This document shows positions 63,520 to 64,000 of a stretch of DNA of 64,000 nucleotides, piece by piece. Made by a program: the position numbers and the translations under genes. Source of the stretch: Fulvivirga lutea (GTDB taxonomy: Bacteria > Bacteroidota > Bacteroidia > Cytophagales > Cyclobacteriaceae); the NCBI RefSeq assembly GCF_017068455.1, contig NZ_CP070608.1, positions 916,501 through 980,500 on the forward strand. The letters run 5' to 3'. Position 1 is the stretch's first letter; each line of letters opens with the position of its first letter. The notes below the pieces were generated by a model, which did not search any database, was not told the origin of the DNA, and saw only the letters and a program-made list of their open reading frames with translations.

Positions 63520-64000
63520 ATGAAAAAAATTGGCCTTCTAATCTTATCCATTCTATTTCTTCATGGCTGCGCAAATAATCAAGAGCCAAGTAATTCCAGT
63601 GATATTGAAATGCCACAGGCAATTATGCCATCTGAAAAGTATAATGTAGCATTTGTAATTGTTAATGGAGTCTATAATTCAGAATTGGTGGCTCCTATGG
63701 ATATTTTACATCATACAGTTTACCATACTGAACCTAGAATGAAGGTTTTTACTGTTGCCCCTGATACAACACTCATCACTACTTTTGAAGGGCTAAAAAT
63801 TAAGCCAGATTACTCTTTTGCATCGGCTCAACTCCCTGATATTAACGTTTTGGTTGTACCCAGTGCGGAGCATAGTATGAGCAGTGATTTAGAGAATGAC
63901 GAACTCATTAATTTTGTAAAAGAGAAAGGAAATGCTGCCAACTATGTAATGTCCCTATGCGATGGAGCGTTTGTGTTAGCTCAGGCAGGATTGGTAGATG
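63520..64000 (+). CDS. DJ-1/PfpI-family lipoprotein (partial, 3' end missing)
   Basis: The frame is open from the ATG at 63520 to the window edge (160 codons). A lipoprotein signal (LFLHGC; Cys17) is followed by a class I glutamine amidotransferase-like domain: VAFVIVNGVYNSELVAPMD, then the strand VLVVPSAEHS and the nucleophile elbow MSLCDGAFVLAQAGL with the reactive cysteine. Members include DJ-1/PfpI proteases, isonitrile hydratases and the input domains of GlxA-type AraC regulators; no HTH can be seen because the C-terminus is outside. A lipoprotein DJ-1 is unusual for the fold. Confidence 0.82.
   Translation, partial: MKKIGLLILSILFLHGCANNQEPSNSSDIEMPQAIMPSEKYNVAFVIVNGVYNSELVAPMDILHHTVYHTEPRMKVFTVAPDTTLITTFEGLKIKPDYSFASAQLPDINVLVVPSAEHSMSSDLENDELINFVKEKGNAANYVMSLCDGAFVLAQAGLVD

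Overview
The window looks like chromosomal DNA of a gliding or T9SS-bearing member of the Bacteroidota, most likely Cytophagales (Fulvivirga/Marivirga-like). The evidence is a complete gldK-gldL-gldM-gldN core preceded by porP/sprF, a PorW/SprE lipoprotein, DUF4271 next to hemD, an F-type ATP synthase operon that lacks atpD/atpC, Bacteroidota-type promoters (TTG, about 19-21 bp, TAnnTTTG), no obvious Shine-Dalgarno sequences, and low GC. Placement below phylum is inference. I see no phage, insertion sequence, CRISPR array or rRNA. Gene density is high and no gene-free stretch exceeds 300 bp except the tRNA region at 4765-5308.

Layout. 1-4764: a truncated SpoU-type RNA methylase, mutS, a fatty-acid desaturase and a small secreted metalloprotease. 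4765-5308: tRNA-Gly(GCC) and tRNA-Leu(UAA), each followed by a terminator, with a strongly folded non-coding element between them. 5309-12025: a minus-strand operon (SpoIIM, a membrane protein, DUF4129, DUF4350, MoxR ATPase, DUF58) with a divergent RDD gene. 12033-15783: DUF2752, an exonuclease/GIY-YIG fusion, a metallophosphoesterase and a second, solitary MoxR ATPase. 15990-21191: a beta-helix-like lipoprotein, a large TonB-dependent receptor and a small lipoprotein. 21402-24133: an SDR epimerase, a LOG-family protein and a lytic transglycosylase.

24267-28395 is a compact operon for arsenosugar biosynthesis: an AhpD-like protein, radical SAM ArsS, purine nucleoside phosphorylase, ArsM methyltransferase and an aldo/keto reductase. 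28475-38146: uvrA, a periplasmic binding protein-like protein, an NDH-2 dehydrogenase with a small membrane partner, a LytS/LytTR two-component pair, a helical TerB-like protein, a cyclase-family hydrolase and hemW.

38185-54293 is the envelope and secretion block: an Omp85-like outer-membrane protein, DUF4271, hemD, porP/sprF, gldKLMN, then on the minus strand sprE/porW, a class A PBP and uvrC. 54376-61336: an M23 peptidase and a bactofilin lead directly into atpZ, a DUF6168-like gene and atpBEFHAG. 61390-64000: a UbiA-like membrane protein with a methyltransferase, an AlkD-like repair protein, and a DJ-1/PfpI lipoprotein cut off by the window end.

Most of the window is ordinary core genome. 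The observations most worth a second look are a carbohydrate-binding-module-like insert in GldN, the five-gene arsenosugar operon, the folded element between the tRNAs, and a 14-bp hairpin between atpE and atpF.
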